From Azolla caroliniana (taxonomy: Eukaryota; Polypodiophyta), in assembly GCA_043228905.1 (NCBI GenBank), contig JBHGNT010000002.1, forward strand, positions 15,004,001 through 15,068,000: DNA of 64,000 bases, written 5' to 3'. Of this stretch, positions 63,716 to 64,000 are shown piece after piece. How positions within the stretch are numbered: position 1 is the stretch's first letter; each line of letters starts with the position of its first letter. Below the pieces are notes generated by a model that saw nothing but the letters and a program-made list of their open reading frames with translations, did not search any database and was not told the origin of the DNA. The translations under genes and the position numbers were made by a program.

Positions 63716-64000
63716 TGTTAGGATCTTGGTCCCTCCGGATGGGATATGCAGGCCCGGCATCGGAAGACCCGGTGAGAACCGAATATTGCAGGCCCAGTGA
63801 GAAACTCTCACCGGATGAAGGGACATATATGTAGATATGTTTCTGAGAGCCCATTCGGGCTATATCTGTAAATAGTTCTAATGTCATATTAGTATAATGT
63901 GACCTAGGGCAAACAGTGTTTATACTCTTGCTGTTATTATCTTCGTATAGTGTAATTTGGTGTAACGACTGTACAGAGAGAGAGAGAGAGAGAGAGCGAT
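63716..64000 (+). repeat. Copia LTR, plus orientation, cut by window end
   Basis: TGTTAGGATC..GGTCCCTCCGGATGGG and GAGAGCCCATTCGGGCTATA plus GTCATATTAGTATAA..GACCTAGGGCAAAC match the reverse complement of the copia2/copiaB LTRs in order. Ends in a (GA)n run (63974-63996). It could be a 5' LTR of an element to the right or a solo LTR. Confidence 0.85.

Overview
The window is a stretch of plant nuclear DNA made almost entirely of LTR retrotransposons, with one convincing host gene: a secreted dirigent-like protein at 8802-9353. The evidence for a land plant is the dirigent fold, chromodomain-bearing Ty3/gypsy integrases, Ty1/copia elements primed by an initiator-Met-type primer binding site, and CATGCA-rich plant-style promoters. 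The mix of gypsy families (Tat-like, a chromovirus, and a family with a FLDDIPIKGC reverse-transcriptase motif) and the intronless dirigent-like gene suggest to me a non-seed plant, perhaps a bryophyte. That placement is from memory of families and is not proven by the window.

Layout, left to right. 1-4038 is the 5' part of a minus-strand gypsy element (gypsy1) whose 5' LTR landed in an older chromovirus-like pol relic (4039-6060). 6061-9760 is the only low-TE interval and holds the dirigent-like gene. 9773-15.7 kb holds a non-coding element (family X), copia LTR remnants, two tandem-repeat tracts and a degenerate DDE-transposase-like gene. 16098-23441 is a nearly full-length chromovirus (gypsy5) on the minus strand. 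23442-24859 is a copia integrase fragment.

From 24860 to 63691 there is a deep nest. A decayed plus-strand gypsy (gypsy4) was hit by a 34.4-kb interval (gypsyO, 24885-59295) flanked by a GATAC target-site duplication. gypsyO has gag-pol plus an extra third ORF downstream of pol, and ORF3 was itself interrupted three times: by gypsy2 (26094-37554), gypsy3 (37664-44659) and a copia element (copia2, 45737-52322, TSD CGAAG). These insertions were hit again. copiaB (26301-27735, TSD GGAAT) lies in the gypsy2 3' LTR. A young LTR/leader unit plus a second family-X copy lies in gypsy2 pol (28748-32463). An 886-bp probable solo LTR (49958-50843) lies in the copia2 gag zinc knuckle. Removing the three insertions and one CGAAG copy leaves gypsyO at about 9.36 kb. 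A plus-strand copia LTR starts at 63716 and runs off the window.

Points that stand out: the pol-distal ORF3 of gypsyO (a globular part, then a long coiled coil); tRNA-like A-box/B-box modules with CATGCA clusters inside several LTRs; primer-site-like motifs facing inward at both ends of gypsyO; a perfect 260-bp tandem duplication that doubles the gypsy5 primer site; and deletion and junction scars with microhomology or templated filler. All coordinates, motifs and repeat pairings were read by eye; identities were not computed.
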